Positions 1 to 5,416 of a stretch of DNA of 7,333 nucleotides are shown here, piece by piece. Under the pieces are notes generated by a model that was not told where the DNA came from, did no database searches, and saw only the letters and a list, made by a program, of their open reading frames with translations. This DNA is from Sulfurimonas sp. (GTDB lineage Bacteria > Campylobacterota > Campylobacteria > Campylobacterales > Sulfurimonadaceae): NCBI GenBank assembly GCA_027063585.1, contig JAMORM010000073.1, forward strand, positions 1 to 7,333. The letters run 5' to 3'. The position numbers and the translations under genes are program-made. The first letter of the stretch is position 1, and the number at the start of each line of letters is the position of its first letter.

Positions 1-2116
1 CACCATAAAGAACATCATTACCACTTTCACCAAAAATCGAATCCGTACCATAATTTCCATGAATGATATCGTTTCCGCCACCACCTTTTAAAAAGTCATT
101 ATCATTTCCACTATCAGCTACATCTGTACTTCTACCACCATCTATTAGGTCGTCTCCATCACCACCATCAATAGTATCATTTCCATCACCACCTACAAGA
201 GAGTTTACACTTTCACTTCCTGTGATAGTATCATTAAAATTACTACCAACAATATCTTCAACATTTCGTATGGTATCTGTACCATTATTTGATATAGCTG
301 TTCCATCACTATCGGTTTTTAAGACCACCTGAACTGCTGATGTTTCAGTGGAGAAGTCTATAATATCTTGCCCTGTACCACCATCTATTAAGTCATCTCC
401 AAAACCACCTATAAGGTTATCATTACCAGCTTGACCGTAGAGACTATCATTTCCATCTGACCCATCAAGAGTATCGTTTCCAGAGCCTCCATAAATTTCA
501 TTAACACCAATATCACCCTTGAGTGTATCTCCGAAATTTGACCCTATAATGTTCTCAAAATTATTCAGTGTATCTGTTGCAATCACTGCATTTGAGGCAT
601 TTTTTACCACACCACTATTTAAGCTTAAGTCAACTTCTGCTCCAACTGCTGTTACATAAGAGTAGCTCACAGTATCAGTGTCACTCTCTCCATCGAGAAT
701 ATTTGTACCTAGTCCACCGGATATTGTATCTTTTCCTGCAGCACCACTGAGGGTATCATCACCTTGAAGTCCTAAGATAGTATCTTTACCTACTGCCCCA
801 ATAACTGTGGTATTCCCTTGTGAAGCTGTGATTATATTATAGTTTGCATTTGTAGCTAAAACATGTGCATCACCAGCCAAATCTATGTAATCAATTGCAC
901 CGCCTGGGTCATTCCCACTTGGCAGATAATCATAACGAATTTCACGCATCAAAAACTGTATTGGACCTGTTCCTGTAAGAGAGGTTACATCTGGTGTATC
1001 AACACTTTGTCCCGGTAAAAGATTTCCTGTATCAAAAGTTGTAGTAAATGTAAACACCGCATCTATGCGTGTGCCCTCTGCCTGAGGTAAATACTTTAGT
1101 ACAAAATCTGCTGCACCTGTTGTTTTGTTAACTACAAAACCAGTTAAGACTGTACCATCAGTTGATGCGGGTATATTCCAAGAGCCATTACCTACTGATG
1201 TTGCACCAACTATGGAGTAACCATTTGGTAAACCACTAATCGTAATATCGTTTATTCCAAAACCTGTAGGCTGTTCAGGCTTAATACGAATGGTTCTAGA
1301 AAGAGTCCCATCACTAGCGAAGAGATCTGAGTTATCTGCTTCTATGAGCATTGCACCTGTTTGTGCAGAGTAGTCAAGTTTTTCTGGTTGAAACTGTGCT
1401 TCAGCTGTTGAGACTAAACCACCATACTCACTTCCTCCTCCACCTTTGACATCTGTAGGAGTCGTGCTATCATCTTCTATTTTCTGTGTTTGAAAAAGGT
1501 CAATACTAAACTTCAGTCCAGCCTCAACAGCATTATTAACTGCTGAAATATTAATATTAATTGGGTTGTCATCTGTCGGCTTATAAATTGCGTTAAAGTC
1601 ATTAACCGGTGTTTCATCCTCAGGTTTTGCTATTTGCTCATCCGGTTTTTTAAACTTATTTGGCTCCACTGGAGGTGTCGGTTCTTGAAGTATTTTTGAA
1701 AAATTAGTATTTTCAGGAGCAACTTTTTGCTCTTGATTATCTGAAAATTCACTGTTAAGTTTTACAAATTCATCGGTAATAACAGCTTCAACAGGGCTTT
1801 CTTTGACATCATCGATTTGATCTAAAACATTCTCAAGTGTAATTTTTTGAGATGGAAATTGAAAGTATACAGAATTGTCAGTAAAGGCTAAAAGTCCCAT
1901 AGATACGAATGTAATTGTACCACCGTTTGGAAGCTTTAAAAGAATGTCACCACCTACTATTTGATAATTTGCATTATTTAAGTCTACTGGAAACTCTATA
2001 TGATCAGTCGGACGCACAAAGACTTGTAAATCCTCACCTTTTGCAGGAAGTTTTTTAATGGCAATCTTATTATTAAAATAATCGACCGATTCTTTTTGAT
2101 CCAAAAAATACTCCAT
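1..2116 (-). CDS. Large RTX calcium-binding adhesin/secreted protein, N-terminal 705 residues (runs off left edge)
   Basis: I translated this frame by hand from the ATG at 2116-2114; it stays open for 705 codons to the window edge, so the C-terminus is missing. There is no Sec signal, as expected for type I secretion, whose signal is C-terminal. Order of parts: N-terminal domain (about 1-105) with a beta-rich stretch GGDILLKLPNGGTITF (55-70), loosely like the BapA-prefix domain of biofilm adhesins; Pro/Glu/Lys-rich linker (130-185); GGGGSEYGG turn (224-232); an Ig-like module (about 288-345) with ISGLPNGYSIVGATSVGNG; then RTX nonapeptides (GGxGxDxLx type) from about 443 onward, such as GGSGNDTLDG. 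The RTX blocks should fold as calcium-binding beta-rolls outside the cell. Likely role: adhesion, biofilm or S-layer-like surface protein; an RTX enzyme is possible because the C-terminus is unseen. The transporter genes (TolC/ABC/MFP) are not in the window. RTX class is firm, function is inferred. Confidence 0.9.
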   Translation of the reverse strand, partial: MEYFLDQKESVDYFNNKIAIKKLPAKGEDLQVFVRPTDHIEFPVDLNNANYQIVGGDILLKLPNGGTITFVSMGLLAFTDNSVYFQFPSQKITLENVLDQIDDVKESPVEAVITDEFVKLNSEFSDNQEQKVAPENTNFSKILQEPTPPVEPNKFKKPDEQIAKPEDETPVNDFNAIYKPTDDNPININISAVNNAVEAGLKFSIDLFQTQKIEDDSTTPTDVKGGGGSEYGGLVSTAEAQFQPEKLDYSAQTGAMLIEADNSDLFASDGTLSRTIRIKPEQPTGFGINDITISGLPNGYSIVGATSVGNGSWNIPASTDGTVLTGFVVNKTTGAADFVLKYLPQAEGTRIDAVFTFTTTFDTGNLLPGQSVDTPDVTSLTGTGPIQFLMREIRYDYLPSGNDPGGAIDYIDLAGDAHVLATNANYNIITASQGNTTVIGAVGKDTILGLQGDDTLSGAAGKDTISGGLGTNILDGESDTDTVSYSYVTAVGAEVDLSLNSGVVKNASNAVIATDTLNNFENIIGSNFGDTLKGDIGVNEIYGGSGNDTLDGSDGNDSLYGQAGNDNLIGGFGDDLIDGGTGQDIIDFSTETSAVQVVLKTDSDGTAISNNGTDTIRNVEDIVGSNFNDTITGSESVNSLVGGDGNDTIDGGDGDDLIDGGRSTDVADSGNDNDFLKGGGGNDIIHGNYGTDSIFGESGNDVLYG
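2..238 (-). repeat. RTX nonapeptide block 3 (residues 627-705, continues off window)
   Basis: The longest visible RTX run, with GGDGNDTIDGGDGDDLIDGG (641-660), GGGGNDIIHG and GESGNDVLYG. Residues 662-676 (RSTDVADSGNDNDFL) interrupt the 9-residue period. The array is still in progress at base 1, so its full length is unknown. Confidence 0.88.
368..532 (-). repeat. RTX nonapeptide block 2 (residues 529-583)
   Basis: A run of nonapeptides including GGSGNDTLDG, GNDSLYGQA, GNDNLIGGF and GDDLIDGG. It is closer to the consensus GGxGxDxUx than block 1. It lies between the two related spacer modules. Confidence 0.88.
680..790 (-). repeat. RTX nonapeptide block 1 (residues 443-479)
   Basis: About four degenerate nonapeptide units (GKDTILGLQ, GDDTLSGAA, GKDTISGGL, GTNILDGES). 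The Gly-Asp-x-Leu/Ile spacing is that of calcium-binding beta-rolls. This block is the least canonical of the three and starts the RTX region. Confidence 0.8.
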
Positions 2117-2133
2117 TCTTTAATTACCTATTA

Positions 2134-2142
2134 ATTATAACA
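2134..2142 (-). promoter_or_regulatory. Extended -10 promoter of the RTX gene
   Basis: On the minus strand the sequence reads TGTTATAAT, a perfect extended -10 (TGn + TATAAT). It ends 17 nt before the ATG, so the predicted 5' leader is only about 10-12 nt. No good -35 hexamer is visible, which is common in Campylobacterota. The ribosome site is weak: only AGG at 2127-2129, or AAAGA touching the ATG. Confidence 0.6.
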
Positions 2143-2147
2143 TTTTC

Positions 2148-2160
2148 TCTGTTTAACAGA
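2148..2160. promoter_or_regulatory. 13-bp perfect palindrome upstream of the RTX -10, candidate operator
   Basis: TCTGTTTAACAGA is a 6+1+6 inverted repeat. On the minus strand it is flanked by TTTT before and, after one extra base, AAAA. It begins 8 bp upstream of the TATAAT of the RTX promoter, where the -35 contacts would fall. A regulator bound here could repress or replace -35 recognition. No regulator can be named. Confidence 0.4.
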
Positions 2161-2213
2161 AAACTATATTCTCTTCTTATTTAAGCAATAGCAATACCAA
2201 ATATATGCTAACT

Positions 2214-2241
2214 TTGAAAAAAAAATTAATTATGCTATAAT
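2214..2241 (+). promoter_or_regulatory. Promoter of rpsU (TTGAAA - 16 bp - TATAAT, extended -10)
   Basis: TTGAAA at 2214-2219 and TATAAT at 2236-2241 are 16 bp apart, and TGC precedes the -10 (TGCTATAAT). It is the best sigma-70-type promoter in the window. Predicted transcription starts near 2248, giving a leader of about 30 nt before the rpsU ATG. Confidence 0.75.
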
Positions 2242-2261
2242 TTCATTTCAAATTTAAACAG

Positions 2262-2273
2262 AAAGTGGGTGAT
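2262..2273 (+). promoter_or_regulatory. Extended ribosome binding site of rpsU
   Basis: AAAGTGGGTGAT matches the full complement of the bacterial 16S 3' end (AAAGGAGGTGAT) at 10 of 12 positions; the mismatches fall in the core GA. It ends 5 nt before the ATG and supports the start at 2279. Confidence 0.6.
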
Positions 2274-2278
2274 GTGAT

Positions 2279-2491
2279 ATGCCTGGTATTGTACTACGTT
2301 CAGATGACAACTTTGATGCTGCTTACAGACGTTTCAAAAAACAAGTTGACCGTAACTTAATCGTTACAGAAGCTCGTGCTCGCCGTTTCCATGAAACAGA
2401 GACTGAAAAACGTAAGAAATTCAAAATTGCTTCTCGTAAAAAAATGCTTAAACGTCTTTATATGATGAGACGTTACGAATCACGCCTGTAA
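2279..2491 (+). CDS. rpsU: 30S ribosomal protein S21
   Basis: This is a 70-residue, highly basic protein and a full-length S21 (family about 60-75 residues). The N-terminus [20 protein letters not shown] is the conserved S21 beginning, and the Arg/Lys-rich helical tail ([20 protein letters not shown]) is typical. S21 sits on the 30S platform near the 3' end of 16S rRNA and helps mRNA engagement at initiation. The gene is monocistronic: it has its own extended -10 promoter and a hairpin directly after the stop, and neighbours on both sides lie on the other strand. It is not in the rpsU-dnaG-rpoD arrangement of Escherichia coli. The ATG is supported by the adjacent ribosome site. Confidence 0.97.
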   Translation: MPGIVLRSDDNFDAAYRRFKKQVDRNLIVTEARARRFHETETEKRKKFKIASRKKMLKRLYMMRRYESRL

Positions 2492-2521
2492 ACGATTCTC
2501 CTTCGGGAGAATGTTTCTCTT
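2491..2521 (+). terminator. Rho-independent terminator of rpsU
   Basis: ATTCTCC-TTCG-GGAGAAT forms a 7-bp stem closed by the stable TTCG tetraloop, extended by three outer pairs around a bulged G (2491-2493 with 2513-2515). It is followed by a T/C-rich tail (TTTCTCTTCTTCT) and starts at the last base of the stop codon. In the opposite direction the hairpin is followed by CGTTTAC, so it is a poor terminator for the converging dgt transcript, though it may still block read-through. Confidence 0.8.
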
Positions 2522-2536
2522 CTTCTACAAAAAACT

Positions 2537-3604
2537 TCAAATTTTTCCATACATTTCATTATGAAAATTAACTGCGTATCTGTCACTCATGCTTGCAATA
2601 TAATCAGCAACAACACGGTGTTTATTTCTTACATGTAACTGCTTATAATAAAACTGCGGAAGCATTTTTTCCTGTTCCATTAAGCCTTTATACAAGCCTT
2701 TTATTGCCTGTTTTCCCGCATACATTTTTCTGACTATATTTTTATGCTGATACATTTTTACAAAAAGAATTTTTTTCAGCTTTTTGATTTGGGTTTCAAG
2801 CTCTTTTGCAAAACCTATAGGCATCTCTTCGCGATGAGCAACTTTTTGTTTTGAATATTCAAGTAATGAATAAACAAGATGATTAATAAGGTGTGAACTG
2901 AACCTGTAACGAAACATCTCATCATTTTCTTTTCCTACACCTTCGCGTGCTACTTTTTCAAGTATTTCGCAGGCAAGTTCACTCTCTTTTAAATCCTCAA
3001 AAGTAATCAATCCCGAATTTACTCCGTCATCAATATCATGGCTCATATATGCTATTTCATCCGCACGGTCTACAACCATAGCTTCATATGTAGGATGTTT
3101 TTCAAGGTTAAACTGCGCATCTATCTCTTTTGGAAGAAAAGATTTTTTATAAGGATAAGAGTGTTTTAAAATACCTTCTAGTGTTGCAAAAGTAAGATTA
3201 AGCCCATCAAAGTCTTTATATCTTTTTTCAAGTTTTGTCACAACACGAAAACTCTGGAAATTATGTTCGAAGCCATTAGAAAATCCATCTGTTTTAAGAC
3301 ATTCATCTAAAGTATCACCGCCGACATGTCCAAAAGGTGTATGTCCCAAATCGTGTGCCAGTGCTATAGCTTCTGCCAAAGATTCATTGAGTTCAAGCTG
3401 TGAGGTAATAGAACGTGCAATTTGAGAAACTTCTAAAGAGTGTGTCAAACGAGTACGAAAAAAATCACCTTCATGATTTAAAAAGACCTGTGTTTTATAT
3501 TCAAGTTTTCTAAAAGAAGCAGAGTGAATAATTCTATCTCTGTCACGAGCATAAGGATTGCGGAAATCCTTCTCTATTTTATAAAATCGCTCGTAAGGTT
3601 TCAT
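2537..3604 (-). CDS. dgt: dGTP triphosphohydrolase (HD superfamily)
   Basis: 355 residues. Dgt enzymes split dGTP (or other dNTPs in some members) into deoxynucleoside and triphosphate, lowering the dNTP pool. The HD metal site is complete: H55 in RLTHSLEV, H84-D85 in ALAHDLGHTPFGH, and an Asp in DRADEIAY (179-186, most likely D182). The N-terminal segment RDRDRIIHSASFRKLEYKTQ is the signature of the family. It is shorter than E. coli Dgt (about 500 residues) and belongs to the short class often called dGTPase-like, so substrate preference is not certain. The ATG shares its A with the TAA of the upstream PhnA-like gene and has no good ribosome site of its own, so translation is probably coupled. 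No clear terminator follows on this strand apart from the rpsU hairpin. Confidence 0.93.
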   Translation of the reverse strand: MKPYERFYKIEKDFRNPYARDRDRIIHSASFRKLEYKTQVFLNHEGDFFRTRLTHSLEVSQIARSITSQLELNESLAEAIALAHDLGHTPFGHVGGDTLDECLKTDGFSNGFEHNFQSFRVVTKLEKRYKDFDGLNLTFATLEGILKHSYPYKKSFLPKEIDAQFNLEKHPTYEAMVVDRADEIAYMSHDIDDGVNSGLITFEDLKESELACEILEKVAREGVGKENDEMFRYRFSSHLINHLVYSLLEYSKQKVAHREEMPIGFAKELETQIKKLKKILFVKMYQHKNIVRKMYAGKQAIKGLYKGLMEQEKMLPQFYYKQLHVRNKHRVVADYIASMSDRYAVNFHNEMYGKI

Positions 3605-4134
3605 TAGGCTTTTTTAATGAATTCAGTTTTTAAATAGATTTTTGTTCCATTTACACGACCTTCGACATGATCATCCATATCGTTTGGCAAGGTAATTCTA
3701 GTAACCGTTGTACCGCGTTTTGCAGTAAAACCTGCTCCTTTAACATCTAAATCTTTAAGTATTACAATACTGTCGCCGGCTTTGAGTTCAACACCGTTTG
3801 CATCACGAAAGACTACTTTGTTTGCATCTGCATTTATAGCAGCATCAGCAAGTTTTTTCTCTTCGTCTTCAAGATACATCATATCCGTCATATCCCCGCG
3901 ACCAAGCTTGTTCCATAAAATATATGATATTACTTTCACAGCCGGTACTTCACTCCACATTGCGTCATTCAGGCAGTTAAAGTGCGTTTCATCAAGCTCA
4001 TCATTTTCTATTTGATTTTTACATGCAACACAAACATAAACGCTTTGATCTTCACCCCCGTCACTCACAGGCAGTTCTAAAAGACTCACATCTTCACTGC
4101 TTCCGCATAATTCACATACTTCACTTCTAGCCAT
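3604..4134 (-). CDS. phnA: PhnA-like (YjdM family) zinc-ribbon protein
   Basis: 176 residues. The N-terminus carries a four-cysteine zinc ribbon (C7-x2-C10 and C35-x2-C38). The C-terminal third (about 107-175) is the PhnA domain, beginning FRDANGVELKAGDSIVILKD. Between them lies an extra segment of about 60 residues (50-105) that the short 111-residue E. coli protein lacks; longer family members are common. The symbol is historical: the family is named after a phosphonate gene cluster but has no demonstrated enzymatic role that I can assign, and nothing here points to phosphonate use. The small beta-barrel-like C-terminal part suggests nucleic acid or protein binding, which is inference. It is translated just before dgt with a one-base overlap. 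The start is supported by TAAGGAA 6 nt upstream. Confidence 0.88.
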   Translation of the reverse strand: MARSEVCELCGSSEDVSLLELPVSDGGEDQSVYVCVACKNQIENDELDETHFNCLNDAMWSEVPAVKVISYILWNKLGRGDMTDMMYLEDEEKKLADAAINADANKVVFRDANGVELKAGDSIVILKDLDVKGAGFTAKRGTTVTRITLPNDMDDHVEGRVNGTKIYLKTEFIKKA

Positions 4135-4140
4135 ATTTTA

Positions 4141-4147
4141 TTCCTTA
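4141..4147 (-). promoter_or_regulatory. Ribosome binding site of the PhnA-like gene
   Basis: Minus strand TAAGGAA lies 6 nt before the ATG. It is one of the clearest Shine-Dalgarno matches in the window and fixes the start of the phnA-dgt pair. Confidence 0.7.
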
Positions 4148-4162
4148 TCAAATCTTTTTGGA

Positions 4163-4168
4163 ATTATA
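4163..4168 (-). promoter_or_regulatory. -10 element for the phnA-dgt transcript
   Basis: The minus strand reads TATAAT 28 nt before the phnA start codon. No convincing -35 is present; the upstream stretch is A-rich then reaches the palindromes at 4192-4220. Their inner edge is about 24 bp upstream of this -10, within reach of a bound regulator. Confidence 0.5.
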
Positions 4169-4191
4169 CTACTTTTTTTACCAACTTTATA

Positions 4192-4239
4192 CATTATAAT
4201 GAGCAAAGCCCATTATAATGGCAGGGACTTAAAGTCCCT
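4192..4239. repeat. Palindrome cluster: twin CATTATAATG plus an 8+1+8 inverted repeat
   Basis: CATTATAATG, a perfect 10-bp palindrome, occurs at 4192-4201 and again at 4211-4220, 19 bp start to start. The pair can also fold as a 10-bp stem with a 9-nt loop. Just beyond, AGGGACTT-A-AAGTCCCT (4223-4239) is a second perfect inverted repeat. The cluster fills the gap between the lipoprotein gene and the phnA promoter. Neither hairpin is followed by a T-run, so it is not a normal terminator. It could be a REP-like interspersed repeat, a tandem operator, or an mRNA-end hairpin. Confidence 0.7.
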
Positions 4240-4257
4240 ACAACCCCCTAAAGCTAC

Positions 4258-4274
4258 AAAAAATAGAATTTTTT
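4258..4274. terminator. Possible weak A/T hairpin downstream of the lipoprotein gene
   Basis: AAAAAAT-AGA-ATTTTTT is a 7+3+7 inverted repeat with A and T runs on both sides, 20 bp after the lipoprotein stop. With no G-C pairs the stem is weak; it may end the nrdB-to-lipoprotein transcript, but this is only a possibility. Confidence 0.25.
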
Positions 4275-4294
4275 GAGAAATAAAAAAGTTTTAC

Positions 4295-4513
4295 TTATTT
4301 TTCTATGTGAAATTCTATATCTGAGTCAGATACTTTTTTCTCATTGACAACTTTGTTAAATGCTTTGTCAGCTTCTTTTTCGCTATATGCTTTGCATTCT
4401 TGCGGCACTGTAGCACCTGGTTCACTCTCAAGTTTCTCACACATTGCAGCCGTTATAGTCATATTTGAACATCCCGTAAAAAAGAGTATTGCCAGTATTA
4501 AAATTTTATACAT
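4295..4513 (-). CDS. Small predicted lipoprotein of unknown function
   Basis: 72 residues. The N-terminus MYKILILAILFFTGC is a short lipoprotein signal peptide: one Lys, a hydrophobic core, and lipobox FTGC with the lipidated cysteine at 15 (Phe at -3 is less usual than Leu). The mature part is about 58 residues, charged and mostly helical in character, with two further cysteines (C25, C40) that could form a disulfide outside the cytoplasm. I do not recognise the family. Its ribosome site (AGGA at 4520-4523) overlaps the TAG stop of thyX and the start is 8 nt after that stop, so translation is probably coupled to thyX. The coupling, signal peptide and lipobox make a real gene likely; the frame is also clear of the palindromes downstream. 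Confidence 0.75.
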   Translation of the reverse strand: MYKILILAILFFTGCSNMTITAAMCEKLESEPGATVPQECKAYSEKEADKAFNKVVNEKKVSDSDIEFHIEK

Positions 4514-4521
4514 AAAAAGTC

Positions 4522-5355
4522 CTATTTTTTCTTGATAATTAAATCAAGGTATTTTTTCGGAGTAACTTTCATCATCTCCTGAGCAAGCCAGCGTATTTGA
4601 AAATATGCAGCACCGCTGTCGCGTAGTGTAAGGTAGTTTTTCAAACTTCTAAGATTAAATGTCACAACCATATCTACTTTTACATTATCTGTAATAATAT
4701 GTTTAAAAGCATCCCCAACATTTCTTTTTTTCTTTCCCTCTTGTAAAGCATCGTAAAGTTCTTGGGGTTTGCCTTGTAGTTCTTGTATAAAATGAAGAGA
4801 ACTTTTTGCAACGGCAATATCATGAAAATTTTCTACTTTTTTTGACTGAAAATCAAGTTTGTCGTACATCGCACCGATTTCAAGTCTGTTATAGGCTTCC
4901 TCACCGGTCACAAACATATCAAACTCCAGCACTTTGTTTATAAAAAACTCTTTGTCTCCGCCGTGTTTTGATGCGACAAAAGCATTGATAAGAGAACTCA
5001 TCGTATATCGTGTACTTCGCACACTTATGGCCTGTATACGATGTCTTGCATGTTCTTGCAAAACACCTCTGCTGGTTCCACGAATAAGATAACTAAGATT
5101 TGCATGTTCCAAAATAGAATGGTGAAAGTAAGTCCATGCCAAATCATCAAGCAGTTGTGATTCTTCTATATTGTTAAGAGACTCGCACATTTGCGTATCA
5201 GGCAGTCTATTTTCAATCTCTTGAACAACTTCATTTTCACTATTGCAAAAGCTGTCATAACATGTGCGTGCAGCCGTTTCAGCCACTCCAATACCTGTCT
5301 CTTGGAGCAGAACGACTTCCGGCTTTGAATATTTTATGCCATACATCTCTTCCAT
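4522..5355 (-). CDS. thyX: Flavin-dependent thymidylate synthase ThyX
   Basis: ThyX makes dTMP from dUMP using FAD, NADPH and methylene-tetrahydrofolate, and replaces ThyA in many bacteria. The ThyX signature RHRx7S is present as RHRIQAISVRS, preceded by HSILEHANLSYLIRG and followed near the C-terminus by FNLRSLKNYLTLRDSGAAYFQ, the dUMP-binding region. The frame can be extended to a GTG at 5361, but the ribosome site GAAGG (5363-5367) would be only 1 nt from it; the ATG at 5355 is 7 nt away and is chosen, giving 277 residues. That is longer than usual (about 200-250). The extra length lies before RHR and in the middle (about 130-215). It is followed by the lipoprotein gene at 8 nt; a 61-bp gap separates it from pcm. 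Confidence 0.95.
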   Translation of the reverse strand: MEEMYGIKYSKPEVVLLQETGIGVAETAARTCYDSFCNSENEVVQEIENRLPDTQMCESLNNIEESQLLDDLAWTYFHHSILEHANLSYLIRGTSRGVLQEHARHRIQAISVRSTRYTMSSLINAFVASKHGGDKEFFINKVLEFDMFVTGEEAYNRLEIGAMYDKLDFQSKKVENFHDIAVAKSSLHFIQELQGKPQELYDALQEGKKKRNVGDAFKHIITDNVKVDMVVTFNLRSLKNYLTLRDSGAAYFQIRWLAQEMMKVTPKKYLDLIIKKK

Positions 5356-5362
5356 AATCACG

Positions 5363-5367
5363 CCTTC
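5363..5367 (-). promoter_or_regulatory. Ribosome binding site that sets the thyX start
   Basis: Minus strand GAAGG, 7 nt before the ATG at 5355 and 1 nt before an in-frame GTG at 5361. The spacing favours the ATG and shortens the protein by two residues. Confidence 0.65.
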
Positions 5368-5416
5368 AATTGAATTAATACTATTCTACTATAAAAATAT
5401 AAAAAAGTGTATAAAG

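Noticed and set aside
734..745. GAAG (residues 458-461 of the RTX protein) as a LapG-type di-alanine cleavage site
   Set aside because: LapG sites (T/P/A-A-A-G) lie in the N-terminal retention module near residue 100. This one is inside RTX block 1, and no such motif occurs in the first 250 residues.
63..750. Open frames on the plus strand across the RTX gene (63-332 and 568-750)
   Set aside because: They are antisense shadows of the RTX repeats, with low-complexity Ser/Pro or Leu/His translations and no ribosome site; the minus-strand frame is continuous with a recognisable protein.
1..800. CRISPR-like periodic repeats in the region rich in ATCATTTCCA-type words
   Set aside because: The period follows codons of RTX nonapeptides inside an open frame. 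There are no identical repeats with unique spacers.
2537..3604. Dgt as part of an anti-phage dNTP-depletion system
   Set aside because: It sits among housekeeping genes with no toxin, nuclease or mobile-element signature. A metabolic role is the simpler reading.
3782..4015. Plus-strand open frame opposite the PhnA-like gene
   Set aside because: Ser/Phe-rich antisense shadow without a ribosome site, opposite a gene with a clear family match.
5383..5388. TAGAAT on the minus strand before thyX as a thyX promoter
   Set aside because: One mismatch to the -10 consensus, no extended TGn and no -35 in an A/T-rich gap, where such matches arise by chance. Read-through from pcm is enough to explain expression.
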